From Leptobrachium leishanense (taxonomy: Eukaryota > Chordata > Amphibia > Anura > Megophryidae), in contig CM019063.1 of the NCBI GenBank assembly GCA_009667805.1, forward strand, positions 62,519,506 through 62,583,505: a DNA stretch of 64,000 bases, written 5' to 3'. The translations under genes were made by a program, and so were the position numbers. The first letter of the stretch is position 1; each line of letters begins with the position of its first letter. The notes beneath the pieces are model-generated. The model was not told the DNA's origin and made no database searches. It worked only from the letters and a program-made list of their open reading frames with translations. Below, piece by piece: positions 9,960 through 21,268 of the stretch.

Positions 9960-12900
9960 TCTCTTCTGTCTCTATAATCATCTTGTTATGTAAGCCCTCT
10001 ACCATCATTTTAAGTTACTAGCTTCTTTCTGTAATATACTTTTCTTCTCATTTTCCTCCACATCCCATCTCAATCATTCACTATACTTTAGCACATTTAA
10101 TTCTGTTCTTTGATCTTTAATCCAATCACTCACCATTAATCTTTAAACTGATTTATGGAAAATCCGGAAAACACTTGCAGCTCATCAGTGAAGGGAGTCA
10201 ATCCCCCTACCATCTATTATGGAGATCACTTTCCCTAACCATAAGGGTAGGAGAAAACTCTCTCTGACCCTCGATGAAGTTAGAGAGTTATCCCATTCCC
10301 ACCTTCTCTTTCTCACCCTCCTGCTGTTACTCTATTCAGGTGACATATCCCCTAACCCTGGCCCCACAACACATCCAATACTTCCCTTTCATCCTATCTC
10401 CATTGCACATAAATCACCTCCCTGCAAGCCCAGCAACCTCATTCCCATAAACCCTCAGCGCCTGTCCTCTTTCTCCTGCGCCCTCTGGAACGCTCGCTCT
10501 GTGTGCAACAAACTCACAGCAATCCATGACCTCTTCCTTTCAAACTCCTTCAACCTCCTAGCTTTAACTGAAACCTGGCTAACTCCCTCTGACACGGCCT
10601 CCGTTGCTGCTCTCTCACATGGCGGTCTACACTTGAGCCATACCCCCAGACCGGGTGAGAGAAATGGTGGCGGGGTCGGAATCCTGCTCTCTCCCACCTG
10701 CACCTACCAGCATCTCCCTCCACCCCCATCCCTCTCCTTCTCCTCCTTCGAGACACACTGCATCCGCCTGTTCTCTCCTCTGGCTCTCAGGGTGGCAGTC
10801 ATCTACCGCCCACCGGGACCAACCTCCCAGTTCTTTGACCACTTTACTACCTGGCTTCTCACTTCCTGTCTTCTAATCTTCCATGCCTAATTCTCGGGGA
10901 CTTCAACATTCCCATTGACGATCCTTCCGCTCCTGCTGCCTCCAAACTTCTTTCACTCACGTCCTCCCTTGGACTCACACAATCCTCCCTCACTCCCTAC
11001 CTATAGCGATGGTCACGCTATTGACCTTGTCTTTTCCAACCTCTGCTCCATTTCTGAGTTCAACTGTCGCCCTTTCCCCATCTCTGACCACCACCTTCTC
11101 TCTTTCAACCTATCTGGACTTCCTAAACACCCTGCTCCCCCACCCCGCACACACACTCGCAGAAATCTACATGCTGTGGACCCCCATCAATTCTCCAACC
11201 TACTTCACCAACTCTCTCACACCTCATCCTTCACCTGCCCTGATGCTGCCACTAATCACTACAACACTATGCTTATCTCTGCTCTAGACACTCTTGCTCC
11301 TTTTCGACTCTGTAAGGCCCCACGCCGCCAGCTTCAGCCCTGGCGCACCCTCCAGACTCGCTACCTGCAAAGATGCTCCCGCACTGCAGTGCGTGCCTGG
11401 AGGAAATCCCGCTCTGAAGCTGATTTTGTTCACTTCAAGTTTATTCTCCGGTCATACACCTCTGCCCTCCACTTGGCCAAACAATCCTTCTTCTCATCTC
11501 TTATATCTACGCTGTCCTCCAACCCTAAACGGCTCTGGTCCACCTTCACTACCCTCCTCTACCCACCTGCACCTCCCCCCACAGCTGCCTTCAGCGCTCA
11601 AGACCTGGCAGACTACTTCCTCAGTAAAACTCTAACTATCAGAAGCAACATCCCAACACAAGATAGTTATCTGCCACCTCCACTCCCACAGGTCCCCTCT
11701 GCCACCCTCTGCCGCTTCCTCCCAGCCACTGAGGAGGAAGTCAATTCCTTATTGTCCTCCTCACATCTCACCATGTGCCCGCTCGACCCCATTCCCTCAC
11801 ATCTAATTCCTCCCCTCTCCTCCTCCCTCACCCCTGCTCTCACACACATCTTCAACCTATCTCTCTCCACTGGCTCCTTCCCATCCGCCTTCAAACACGC
11901 GCTAGTTACCCCTTTACTAAAGAAACCATCCCTCGATCCCAACTCTCCATCCAACTACCGCCCTGTATCTCTGCTTCCCTTTACCTCTAAGCTCTTAGAA
12001 AAACTAGTCTTCAACCACCTCTCCCTCTTCCTGTCCTCCAATTCCCTACTTGACCCCCTGCAATCTGGCTTCCGCTCCCTACACTCAACTGAAACTGCCC
12101 ACACCAAAGTCACCAACGACCTCCTAACTGCTAAAAAACACAGCCACTATTCTATTCTCATCCTGCTTGACCTCTCGGCTGCTTTTGACACTGTTGACCA
12201 CCCCCTCCTTCTACAGACCCTCAACTCTCTGGGTCTCGGTGACACTGCACTTGCTTGGGTTGACTCCTATTTATCCAACAGGTCCTTCTGTGTGTCCTTT
12301 GCTGGTAACTCCTCCTCTTCATTGCCTCTATCTGTTGGTGTACCTCAAGGCTCTGTCCTTGGTCTTCTGCTCTTTTCCATCTACACTTCCTCCCTGGGCA
12401 AAATCATCAACAGCTTTGGCTTTAATTACCACCTCTACGCTGATGACACTCAGATCTACCTCTCTACCCCTGATCTCTCTCCCCCTGTCCTTTCAAAAGT
12501 CAGTGACTGTTTATCTGGCATCTCCTCCTGAATGGCCTCCCACCACCTAAAGATCAACATGTCAAAGACTGAACTCCTACTTATTCCTCCCTCCAATGCC
12601 TCCCCACCTCCTGACTGCTCTATCACGGTGGAGGGTATCACCATCTCCCCATCAAACCAAGTTCGCTGTCTTGGAGTTACACTTGACTCTGCTCTTTCCT
12701 TCATCCCCCACATCAAGTCTCTTTCCTCCTCCTGCCGATACCAACTGCGTAATATTTCCCGAATTCGGCCATTTCTTACCGCTGTCACCACAAAACAACT
12801 CATACACGCCCTGGTAATCTCCCGACTCGACTATTGCAATAACCTCTTATCTGGCCCCCTCTGTCCCGCCTCTCCCCCTACAATCCATCCTGAACGCCTC

Positions 12901-13488
12901 CGCCAGGCTAATTCACCTCACCCGCCGCTCTGTCTCTGTCGCTCCCCTCTGCGAGTCCCTTCACTGGCTCCCCATCCACTGCAGAATTAAGTTCAAAATC
13001 CTTATCCTTAACTACAAAACCCTCACTAACTCAGCTCCCCACTACCTGTCCTCACTAATCACCAAATACACCCCAGCCCGCTCCCTAAGGTCAAACAGTG
13101 ACCTGCGCCTAGCTTCTCCCCGCATCACCTCTTCCCATGATAGACTGCAGGATTTCTCACGCGCAGCCCCCACTCTCTGGAACGCTCTCCCTCAGACTTT
13201 CCCCTAACTTCTCTTCCTTCAAACGCTCCCTTAAAACGTTCCTATTTAGGGAAGCCTACCACCCAACTCACTGACGCAACCATCAATCACTCTCACCTTA
13301 CAGTCCTCTCCTCCTGTTTCCAACCCCAACCCTCCCAGATTGTGAGTTCCTACGGGAATAGGGCCCTCATCTCCTCCTGTACTGTTTGTCAAATGTTGTT
13401 CAATGTATTGTAACCCTGTCTATACTGTGCCTATTGTACAGCGCTGCGGAATATGCTGGCGCTTTATAAATAAAGAATAAGAATAATA
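9960..13488 (+). mobile_element. LINE A: near full-length L2-like LINE
   Basis: It comprises a pyrimidine-rich leader of about 260 bases, one long broken frame (APE endonuclease plus reverse transcriptase), and a 3-prime tail GTACAGCGCTGCGGAATATG followed by CTGGCGCTTTATAAATAAAG. The tail can pair AGCGC with GCGCT around a GGAATAT loop. 5-prime-truncated copies with the same tail end at 31219 and 35401. The left boundary is a guess. Confidence 0.85.
10219..13413 (+). pseudogene. LINE A APE endonuclease-reverse transcriptase, broken
   Basis: The start ATG 10219 opens a leader with a Leu-rich stretch and SGDISPNPGP (residues 40-49), a 2A-like motif. The APE-type endonuclease follows: WNARS, LTETWL, GGGVGILLS, LILGDFN and ISDHHLLSF. 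Then comes reverse transcriptase: [21 protein letters not shown] (motif A), GVPQGSVLG (motif B), [11 protein letters not shown] (catalytic YADD) and the [11 protein letters not shown] post-palm block. Together these nick target DNA and copy the RNA into it. Damage: a frameshift near 10870, a second near 11000, TGG to TGA at 12529-12531 (Trp in the copy at 30055), two one-base losses near 12857-12880 and an 8-base loss near 13192. All pieces up to the Trp codon other than one short segment stay in one frame. The domain order and tail favour the L2 clade of the CR1/L2 group. Confidence 0.9.
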
Positions 13489-13515
13489 TGTGAGTGAGAC
13501 AGGTCTTTGCAACAG

Positions 13516-13949
13516 GGTCAGGGTGGCACCTAGCATGTGTGCCATGGTGGGACCTAAGGTTCAGGGGGATTGAGCTCAGTGTGCAGGGATGCACAGGTGG
13601 TACCTTTGGGTGGACAGACACTGGGAGATCCAAGGCATAGTACAAGAGGGTTATCCAGAGATTGGTCAGTGGACGATCCGTGGTCAAGGGGCTGGTACAG
13701 GGCGGTAGTCGGTTGGCAAGCAGGGTCTGATACACAATAAACAAGAGCAACTTAGAAAAGGTCAGAATGGTATGCAGGATAGACTTGCAATACAAAGCCA
13801 CATTGGATAAGGAAGAGTGGACCTTTATTGCAGGCAGGAGGGTGTGGTTTATGCTTGTATTTTAACTGATTGTGTACTGGTTACTAGTGCTGACCGTGAG
13901 GGCAGCACTTTTCACGTAGCTCTTTCTGGAGCAGGCACGGATCCTGACA
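13516..13949. mobile_element. Degenerate solo LTR, same family as 14231
   Basis: Starts GGTCAGGGTGGCACC and ends GATCCTGACA. It shares CATGGTGGGACC, AGGGTGTGGTTTATG-like and GCAGCACTTTTC blocks with the LTR at 14231-14695. No clear target duplication. Confidence 0.6.
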
Positions 13950-14230
13950 ATCAGTTATTGTAGCAGTCAAGTCTTTCTAGCCATCAAAGAAAGAAGCAGG
14001 TCTCCCCAAACATCAATGGACAGGTCAAGTCTCACTAACCATCAATGAAGAAGGAGGTCCCCACAACCAATATTGAAGGAAGGTTTTCCTGTGAATAAAG
14101 GCAGCAAGCCTCTTTAACCTTCATTAAAAGCATCAGGTTTCCACAACCATCAATGATGTATCCAGGTCTACTCAACCATCAGAGTAGTAGGCACTGGCGG
14201 GTCATCCCAACCATCAGGGAAGGAGGTATG

Positions 14231-14695
14231 TGTCAGGGTGGCACCTGGCATACGTCGTGGTGGGACCCAATTGCTGGGGATTTGAGCCCTTAGGCAGGAA
14301 TGTACAGACTGTATCTTAGAATAGGCTGGTTGGTAGCAGTCCATAGCGCGGTACAAATGGGATTACGAGGTAGAATGGTCTGGACGGTCCGAGGGTCGAA
14401 TAGGCGGGCAGCAAAGATGCAAGGTCGAGGGTAAATCAGGGTCTTGTACACAATTATCAACTGGAACATACAACAGGTCTCTATAGCACAAGGTTTTGAC
14501 TTGCAATGAGAAGTCAAGTTGCAGGAGTGGGAGTTTCTCTTTTATTAGACAGGGGGGTGTGGTGTGTGTTGGTGCTTTTACGTTTCACTTGGAATTTAAC
14601 CCATATAGGTGCTGGACAGGACTGAGACAGCACTTTTCCTGTATGCGTACATGCAGGGCAGGTTCTTGCGCACATACAGGTACAGATCCCTGACA
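14231..14695. mobile_element. Solo LTR with 5-bp target duplication
   Basis: TGTCAGGGTGGCACC to GATCCCTGACA (TG...CA ends), flanked by exact GTATG at 14226-14230 and 14696-14700. No internal region. Typical of LTR-LTR recombination of a Ty3/gypsy-like element. Inserted into the degenerate minisatellite. Confidence 0.85.
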
Positions 14696-14784
14696 GTATG
14701 TCTACCCAATTATCAAGGTAAGAGTTGGGTCTCACTAGCCATCAGTGAAGGAGACAGGTTTCATATTCTCATTTGGTTTCCACT

Positions 14785-15765
14785 TAAAACCCTAATAATT
14801 ACAGATCTACACAAATCAAACACTGTCACAAAATGGTGTAAGGAGGTGGGCCCAATATGCAGTGACACAACAGGCAGAGACACTTGAATAGAGTCCAAAT
14901 GGTGGTTTATTGGAGCATACTAATAAAAGCAAAAGGCAAGGTGGATTCACACCGGAGATGGGACTGGAGTGGAGGAACAAGGCAGGAAAAGGGCTGACTG
15001 TAGAAAGAGGCAGGGAGAAGAGACAGAGGTAGGGAAGAACAAGACACAAAGGCGCCAAGGGCAACACACCAGTAACTCAGGACAGGAAAAGGGATGTCTG
15101 GATGCAGGCAGAAAACACAGAAGATCGAGAGCATTGTGGGTTGCAAGGCAGGAGCACAATGGGTTGCAAGGTAGGAGCACAGAGGGTTGCTCTAGCTTGG
15201 GGAACATGGCAGGAGGCTTGGGGAACACAGCAGGAGACTTGAGAGGCAGGGTTGACAGGGAGCAGGCTTCAGGAGAAACAAACATCAATTGCTAACAATG
15301 CAGACGCATTGCATCTTGGTAGCTACACCCTTATGTAGGGAACACAGGGCTTGTTAGTGGGAGTACTTGCGGTTGCCTGCAGGAGAGCCAGAACAATTAC
15401 AGGACCTGGCCTGAGACTCAAGGGCTCAACAGGAAAGTAGCTGCCAGGGTATTCATGGAGGAACACCAACAGCTTGACCCATCCTGCGGTGGCGGTGTGC
15501 TTATGACAAACAAAAGTAAATGTCACATTAGCACAGTCGATAAAAATATTTGAAGGAGGTGTCGATGAGGGCAATGATATCCAATTACACAGCAGCAAGG
15601 AGCTCTTGTGATATCCACATGGGTGGAACAGCAGAGGAGCTATGGTGACCCTTTCCCGAAAAGCCCAAGACCCACCAGGCATTTTCTGATTTTTCCAACA
15701 TACTTGGGATCTTGGGTTTGGATCCAGGGTTTCTGAATCATGACTGTATCATTGGTCTACCCAAA
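14785..15765. repeat. Segment S copy 1 (interrupted by a solo LTR)
   Basis: Flanking the LTR at 14824-15508 is sequence repeated at 16905-17345: ATCTACACAAATCAAACAC, AAATGTCACATTAGCA, then TTTCTGAATCATGACTGTAT. Origin unknown; no coding capacity. Confidence 0.6.
14824..15508. mobile_element. Solo LTR inserted in segment S
   Basis: Starts TGTCACAAAATGG and ends GGTGTGCTTATGACA. The flanks AACAC and AACAA differ by one base. The uninterrupted S copy at 16905 supplies an empty site (CAAATCAAACACAAATAAATG), supporting a clean insertion of 685 bp. No internal region. Confidence 0.7.
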
Positions 15766-15854
15766 CAACAATGTAAGAGTCGGGTTTCATTAGCCATCAA
15801 TGAAGGAGGCAGATATCAACAATCAATGTAGTAGGCAAGTCTTCCAAACCACAT

Positions 15855-16030
15855 ATCACTCCACTGGGCGTGGCAGCACAAGATCTAAGGTGATCCTATG
15901 ATATTTACGGAAAGCTCACGACCCACCGGTCATTTTCTGGTTTGCCCAATAAACTAGGGAGCTATGGTTTGGATCCGGGCCTCCTGAATCATGACTGTAT
16001 CATTGGTCTACCCAACCATCAATGTAGAAG
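15855..16030. repeat. Segment S copy 2 (3-prime part)
   Basis: Shares the block from ACCCACCGGTCATTTTCTGG to CTGAATCATGACTGTATCAT with copies 1 and 3. Confidence 0.6.
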
Positions 16031-16175
16031 TTGGGTCAGACTAGCCATCAATGAAGGACACAAGCATCCCCAAACATCAATGTAGTAGGCAGGTCTTCCA
16101 AGCCATAAATTAAGGAGATGAGACCCCTAAAGCCTACAGACTAGATAACTGATCTCCCAAAAAATCAATTAAGAT

Positions 16176-16904
16176 GGCTGGTCATGTAAAAACATTGTCA
16201 CATAAATTCAAACATTTGCAAATATATTATTCTTTAGAGTATTGTTTATAACTTAGACATGGACATCTCCGTATTTTCTAAATTGACATTTTTAACAAAA
16301 GTATTTTATTAAAATGCGTTCTGAATGTTTGAATGTTTGCACAGCTGCTTGTACACATTGATTTACGTGACGAGCGCCACACTGATGTTCTCTGCATATC
16401 ATCTCAAACGTGGTTTCAATGTAAACATTCAAAGTGGTTTTTGACTCGGGTCCAGAAGAAAGTGGTTTCAAGATTTACGTTTAAATGGCTATACCAGGCT
16501 TTATAAATGTTGTCCATGTCTGTTTTGCAATCGCAGTAACTTGCTGCGCATCATACCTACAGCAACGCTTCAGGGAATTAGAGTTAATGGATGAATGCAA
16601 ATGATTGCTGTGATTAATTTAAAAGAGGCAGGACAGATAAGCGTTTCTTTGAAATTATTTTAACCATAACATGTCTCCCATAATTAGCTGTTGATGGAGA
16701 TTTTTGAGGCTGGTTCCCACATCATTCTGACTCCTGGTTTCCAATGTCACAATATAACAAATGATTATGGTTTCTGTATTACTGAGGACCAACATGTTAC
16801 CAACACTAATGACAGGAGCAAGTCCCCTGTTTGATGTGGATGTGTTCGTTAGTGATAAATTTAATTGGAATGGGTCACAGTCTCTTTAGCTTTCCCATCA
16901 AAAC
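16176..16904. other. No gene seen
   Basis: AT-rich non-coding sequence with no recognised repeat. Confidence 0.5.
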
Positions 16905-17345
16905 CTCAAAAATAATGGTTCTACACAAATCAAACACAAATAAATGTCGCATTAGCAGAGCCGGTAAAATAGTTGAAGGTGGTGCCTATGACTGAGGGCA
17001 ATGCTATCCAATACTACAGCAACAACGAGATCTTGTGATGTTCCCACTAGGTGGAAAGAGAGCCCAGGACCTACTAGGCATTTTCTGGTCTGCCCAATAG
17101 ACCAGGATCTGGGGTTTGAATCCAGCAGGGTTATTCAGAGAGCGTGAAAAGCAGGAGAGTGACTGGAGAATGAAAAATTCTAGGTCAAAATAGCCAATTT
17201 TGGAAAGTGAGATGAAAGGGAGAATTTTTCTGGTTTGGTATTTTGACATAGAATTTTTCATTCTCCAGCCATTCTCCTACTTTTCACGCTCTCTGAATAA
17301 CCCTGATAGGCTCCTGAATCATGATCGTATCATTGGCTCTGTCAC
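16905..17345. repeat. Segment S copy 3 (interrupted by a MITE)
   Basis: Starts near TTCTACACAAATCAAACAC and ends CATGATCGTATCATTGG. A palindromic MITE at 17126-17305 splits it. Confidence 0.6.
17126..17305. mobile_element. 180-bp palindromic MITE of the CAGGG family
   Basis: CAGGGTTATTCAGAGAGCGT at the left and ACGCTCTCTGAATAACCCTG at the right. Almost the whole element is one inverted repeat (AGAATTTTTCATTCTCC and complement). Segment S copies 1 and 2 show the site without it. No clear target duplication. Confidence 0.8.
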
Positions 17346-18000
17346 ATCCAAGACATAGAGCATATAAGATACCCAGTGACTCCTGTGGTCTCATCCTGGC
17401 ACCATAACCATATCCCCTATACAGGTTTCTGAGTGCCACATACTATCAAGTATCCATCCAAGAATTCTTCAGGACTGTGCACATGCACAAACCCCGAACA
17501 GCTATTTGATCACTGCGCTGGCACGTGGACGAAGTGGCATCTACTTCTGATGCACTCTGATAGTCAGTTGGAGTGAAAATATTTAAGAAGACACCAGATA
17601 GTGAGTCCTTGCTCTGATATTGTTTGATACATATCTACAGAGATAGCTGTGTATTACTACTTACCTAGCTGCCGGGATATTGACCTCTGCTTGTGTACTT
17701 GTTCTCGCTGTATCGACCCTGCTTCTACTCAACTACGTCATTGGATTAGTTTCACCTTTTCTCACACAGGACTTTACACCTGATGCCACAGTCACTATTA
17801 GAAAGGTTGGTGTGTATATATGTATTAGAAGTATCCTAGTGTTCACAGCATACAGGCTATTATCCTGCACTTTGGGCTCCTTGAAAGGATCCATGACACT
17901 GGAAAAATATGTCATAATTGGGCACTGGGAAGATATCTCTATGGTGTCTACATATATCCAGAATGCGCTACTTTTTTGTCTATAAAATAAAAAATGCAAT
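17339..18000 (+). other. Possible LTR with short unrecognised frame
   Basis: TGTCACATCC at 17339, a TATTTAAGAAG box near 17579 and GATCCATGACA near 17888 suggest an LTR, but no target duplication was found. A 101-codon frame at 17680-17985 contains a hydrophobic N-terminus and matches no family I know. Low confidence for both readings. Confidence 0.25.
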
Positions 18001-18596
18001 AAGCAAACTGAGCTGTTTTGGTTAACGAGTGAGTTGTTGACAGCCTTACTCATTAATCATAATGGCTCCCGTCCTATCCCAACTGAGGCACAGATTCCAT
18101 TACGGCTAGGCTATGCCAGGTTACTGTAAAGTAACACTTCCTATACTTTGCATAGGAAATGTTCATTTGGGAACATGCATCTACATAGATCCATGCTCAC
18201 ATGATCACACAGATGAAATCCAGAATGTTCAAACCATGATACACAGCACTGCCGGAAGATACACATAGCTAAAGCATAGCCCCGCTCACTGCTTTCTTGG
18301 TGATGCAGAGGAATATTTCCCCTTTTTGGGTGAGCCACACCTTTCTAGGTGGGGGCTGCCTCTTTCATTGATGGGTCAAGATGGCACACTCCTTTGACCC
18401 ACCTTTTTTGGATGTCACCGGTGATGTCGGTCACATTACTAAAATAAAATAGCAATGCACAGGACAAGAAATTTTGGGAAAACTTATCAACAATGTTTCT
18501 GGGGGCTCTTGGGTTCCCGAGAGGCCGGTGCAGGAAGAAGTCACAATGAAGACAGGTCACTCCAAAGTTGAAGGCAAACAATTATTAGGAGGAGAG

Positions 18597-18631
18597 CAAT
18601 GTTTTGGCTGCTCTGCAGCATTTCTCAAGCT
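18597..18631 (-). repeat. Penelope-like terminal hairpin (hammerhead-like)
   Basis: Minus strand: CTTGAGAAATGCTGCAGAGC then AGCCAAAACATTG. Same layout as 46487-46522. The GAAAC core has become AAAAC. The remainder of 18001-18904 shows no gene. Confidence 0.4.
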
Positions 18632-18904
18632 TGTACAGCTGAAATATCCCATCTTTCCTAAAGAAATCATTGCCTTTAACTTTAGAATGCCTGACATCAT
18701 TGTGTGTTCTTCCTGTTGGCCATATTGCTAACATGCCCCCTCTTGGACGACCCAACCACCACTGCCCCGATCTCCTGTAGAGTGGTAAATCGATAAAAAT
18801 TGCAAACATTTAATGAAACATTCAGGTAGAACTGACCGCTATGAAAATATCCCTTTAAAGTTGTGATGTTGCCTGCTCTCAGGGTCTTCACATACTTTTG
18901 CTCA

Positions 18905-19250
18905 CTATAAGTTTACAGGGTAATCCGGACGTGGACCTCTTGCGCGAGGTGCCTAGAGAGGTATCCACTATGCCCTCCTGACGAGGACTAACAAGGCTAA
19001 AAAGACTCACGGGGCTGTGGTTCCGCTCATACAGGACTGCCTTGGCATTTCAGCTGTGGCCACTCTATTTGGTTGATAGATTTCCATATGGTTCAATCTC
19101 CTCTGTATTGGCACTATCGAGCTAAAACCTAGGCAGGGAACCGTCATAGGGCAGGCCATTTTTTGCTGTTGCCTGTTCTCAGGACCCTCACAACCTTGTG
19201 ATGTTGCCCACGCTCAGGGCCTTCACATACTTTTGCTCACTATCCCTATA
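18905..19250. repeat. Dispersed repeat R, copy 1
   Basis: Contains GGCACTATCGAGCTAAAACC, GGGCAGGCC, GCTGTTGCC, CTCAGGRCCYTCACA and CACATACTTTTGCTCACTAT. The last block also occurs at 18885-18906. Related blocks recur at 24700-24860. Class unknown. Confidence 0.5.
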
Positions 19251-19370
19251 AAGTGCAATACACAAACAAAATGTTAGAATTTAACAGAATGTAGAGCTCA
19301 CCCTTTACATTCATAAAGCGCCCACATGTGATTTATTTATTAGAATTACAGTTGAAACAAAGTGACAAAG

Positions 19371-20310
19371 TGTCATGCGTCGCTGTGTGTGAGGAGCAGG
19401 GGAGTCCGGTTTGCAGCAAATGCAGGAGACCATACAGGTTGAAAGGCACGGTTTAGTTTATTTTATGCACCGGCAGGACAAAAGGAATACACAGGACTAG
19501 AACTAAAAGATGACTAGACACAAGAAAGGAGCTGACATAGAGGACTAAGAAAAATGAATAAACTAGACACAGGCTGGATACAGAGGCACGACATGAACTA
19601 GACACAGGCTGGATACAGAGGGGCATGTCATGAACTAGACACAGGCTGGATACAGAGGGGCATGACATGAACTAGACACAGGCTGGATACAGAGGGGCAT
19701 GACATGAACTAGACACAGGCTGGATACAGAGGGGCATGACATGAACTAGACACAGGCTGGATACAGAGGGGCATGACATTAACTAGACACAAGATACAAA
19801 GGGGTACTTACACAGAAGCAGGATAAGAGGCAGATTGCAGGACACAGGGACAGATACACAAATAGCAGAGGGTCTAAGGTGGAGGTGGCAACAAAGAGGT
19901 CTTGGTACAGGGGTCAGCAGGAGTCCATATGAATGGTGGAAGTCCTTGAAATAAACAGAAGTCCTTTTGGCAAAATGAGGGGATAATCCAAATAGCAACG
20001 AAAAGTCCAGTAGGGAAGACAAGGGGGTCTGGAATCCAGGTACAGGCAGGTTCACACAGCGTGTGACTCAGTGGTCAGATGTTAATGCTGAAGTCTGGAG
20101 CATTGGGCGTAGTCTCCCTATATGGAGACCTGGGCAGGTGAGGGGTAATTAAACTCAGGGACAAACATATGGGAAATACTGGGCTGGAGGATGGGGAACT
20201 GGATCAAAGCAAGGGCTAGATGGGAAATCTGGAATGGGACAGAACAGGGAAGATGGTAGTTCAGACCCATATCAAGGCCTTTTGCGGTGTCTGCGGCGAC
20301 GGGCATGACA
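19371..20310 (-). repeat. LTR (3-prime LTR in element orientation)
   Basis: 940 bp. Contains six copies of a 35-37 bp unit (ACACAGGCTGGATACAGAGG with GGCATGACATGAACTAG) at about 19565-19785. Otherwise nearly identical to the partner LTR. Confidence 0.9.
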
Positions 20311-20693
20311 TATCCCCCTCACTAAAGTCGCACTCCGTGCGACTAGGACATCTGTGGGGCTCTCTAGGTCTCCCGGTCGTACAACATGACCACGGGAAGG
20401 TTTGCACTGTCGGCTGTGAGGGATGGGATCGTCGACCTTGGCAATTCCCAAAATCCTTCTTGGCACAGCTGCAACTGGGGGCTGCCAGCAGCAGACAGTG
20501 GAGATGGCAGTCACAGCAATAGCAGCTTGGCTGGGCAACGACAGCAGGTTCACAGGAACGGGAACTTTGTTGGAGTGGGTCATAGCGGCTGGGCTCTGCG
20601 GCAACAGCGACTTGGGTCTCTCACACTCCAGCTGGGCAGCACACTTGGGTTCTGGGCGCTCCGGCTGGGCAGCGCACTTGGGTTCAATAGGTA

Positions 20694-20882
20694 TGGCAGC
20701 AACCGGGCCTTGGTTCAACTTGGCAGCAACCGGGCCTTGGTTCAACTTGGCAGCAACCGGGCCTTGGTTCAACTTGGCAGCAACCGGGCCTTGGTTCAAC
20801 TTGGCAGCAACCGGGCCTTGGTTCAACTTGGCAGCAACCGGGCCTTGGTTCAACTTGGCAGCAACCGGGCCTTGGTTCAACT
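20694..20882 (-). repeat. 27-bp tandem array, 7 copies, coding-like
   Basis: Seven near-identical copies of GGCAGCAACCGGGCCTTGGT plus TCAACTT. Because 27 is a multiple of three, all minus-strand frames stay open. One reads KLNQGPVAA repeated, another VEPRPGCCQ. It sits downstream of the gag zinc knuckle. Whether any frame was translated is unknown. Confidence 0.9.
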
Positions 20883-20969
20883 GCAGCTTGGATTTGTTTT
20901 GCAGCAAGATCACTTTTAAAAACCTCAGAGGGTGCTGGAGAAGCAGGACGAAGAGAGGCAGTGAAAGAG

Positions 20970-21266
20970 TTAACACCAGAGTCTTTGCTTGGGTGTACGC
21001 ACTTTACAATTTTTGATAACATGTGAATCAGCACCACAGTAGTAACACAATTGTAAGGTTTTCCTCCTTAGACGTTCCTCTGCAGACAAGGGTTCTTTGC
21101 CTTTAAACATTGGAGGGGAAGGGCACACCTTGGTTAAGGTTCCATTTAACCCTTGCAGCAGGTTAAAAAACAGAATGTTCAATTGCTGCAGGAAATCTTG
21201 CACAGCTTTTGTTATAGATGCCACGAATGCCTGCATTGCTACGGACTCGTTAATGGACTTCAGCAT
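20970..21266 (-). pseudogene. Gag nucleocapsid remnant with CCHC zinc knuckle
   Basis: From ATG 21266 on the minus strand the frame gives 98 residues. An N-terminal helix-like segment (SITKAVQDFLQQLN) is followed by KGKEPLSAEERLRRKTLQ and the knuckle LCYYCGADSHVIKNC (residues 73-87), which fits C-x2-C-x4-H-x4-C exactly. In Ty3/gypsy elements this part of Gag binds the genomic RNA during packaging. The pattern SxEERxRR before the knuckle is usual for vertebrate gypsy Gag. Most of Gag (matrix and capsid) is absent, the frame starts immediately inside the LTR, and it ends soon after the knuckle. Probably a packaging-competent remnant or a decayed deletion derivative. Confidence 0.75.
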
Positions 21267-21268
21267 TT

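Larger units (their letters stand above)
13950..16175. repeat. Degenerate minisatellite, about 33-36 bp unit
   Basis: Diverged units of the form AACCATCAATGAAGGAGG plus CAGGTCTCCCC recur over 13950-14230, 14700-14770, 15755-15855 and 16010-16175. They are separated by a solo LTR, the duplicated S segments and a second solo LTR. The array predates those insertions. Confidence 0.6.

Noticed and set aside
10455..10842. Minus-strand frames overlapping LINE A
   Set aside because: Shadows of the plus-strand APE endonuclease frame, with no domain.
20272..21016. 177-234 codon frames on both strands over the 27-bp array
   Set aside because: Repeat length divisible by three keeps all frames open; only the upstream zinc knuckle has independent support.
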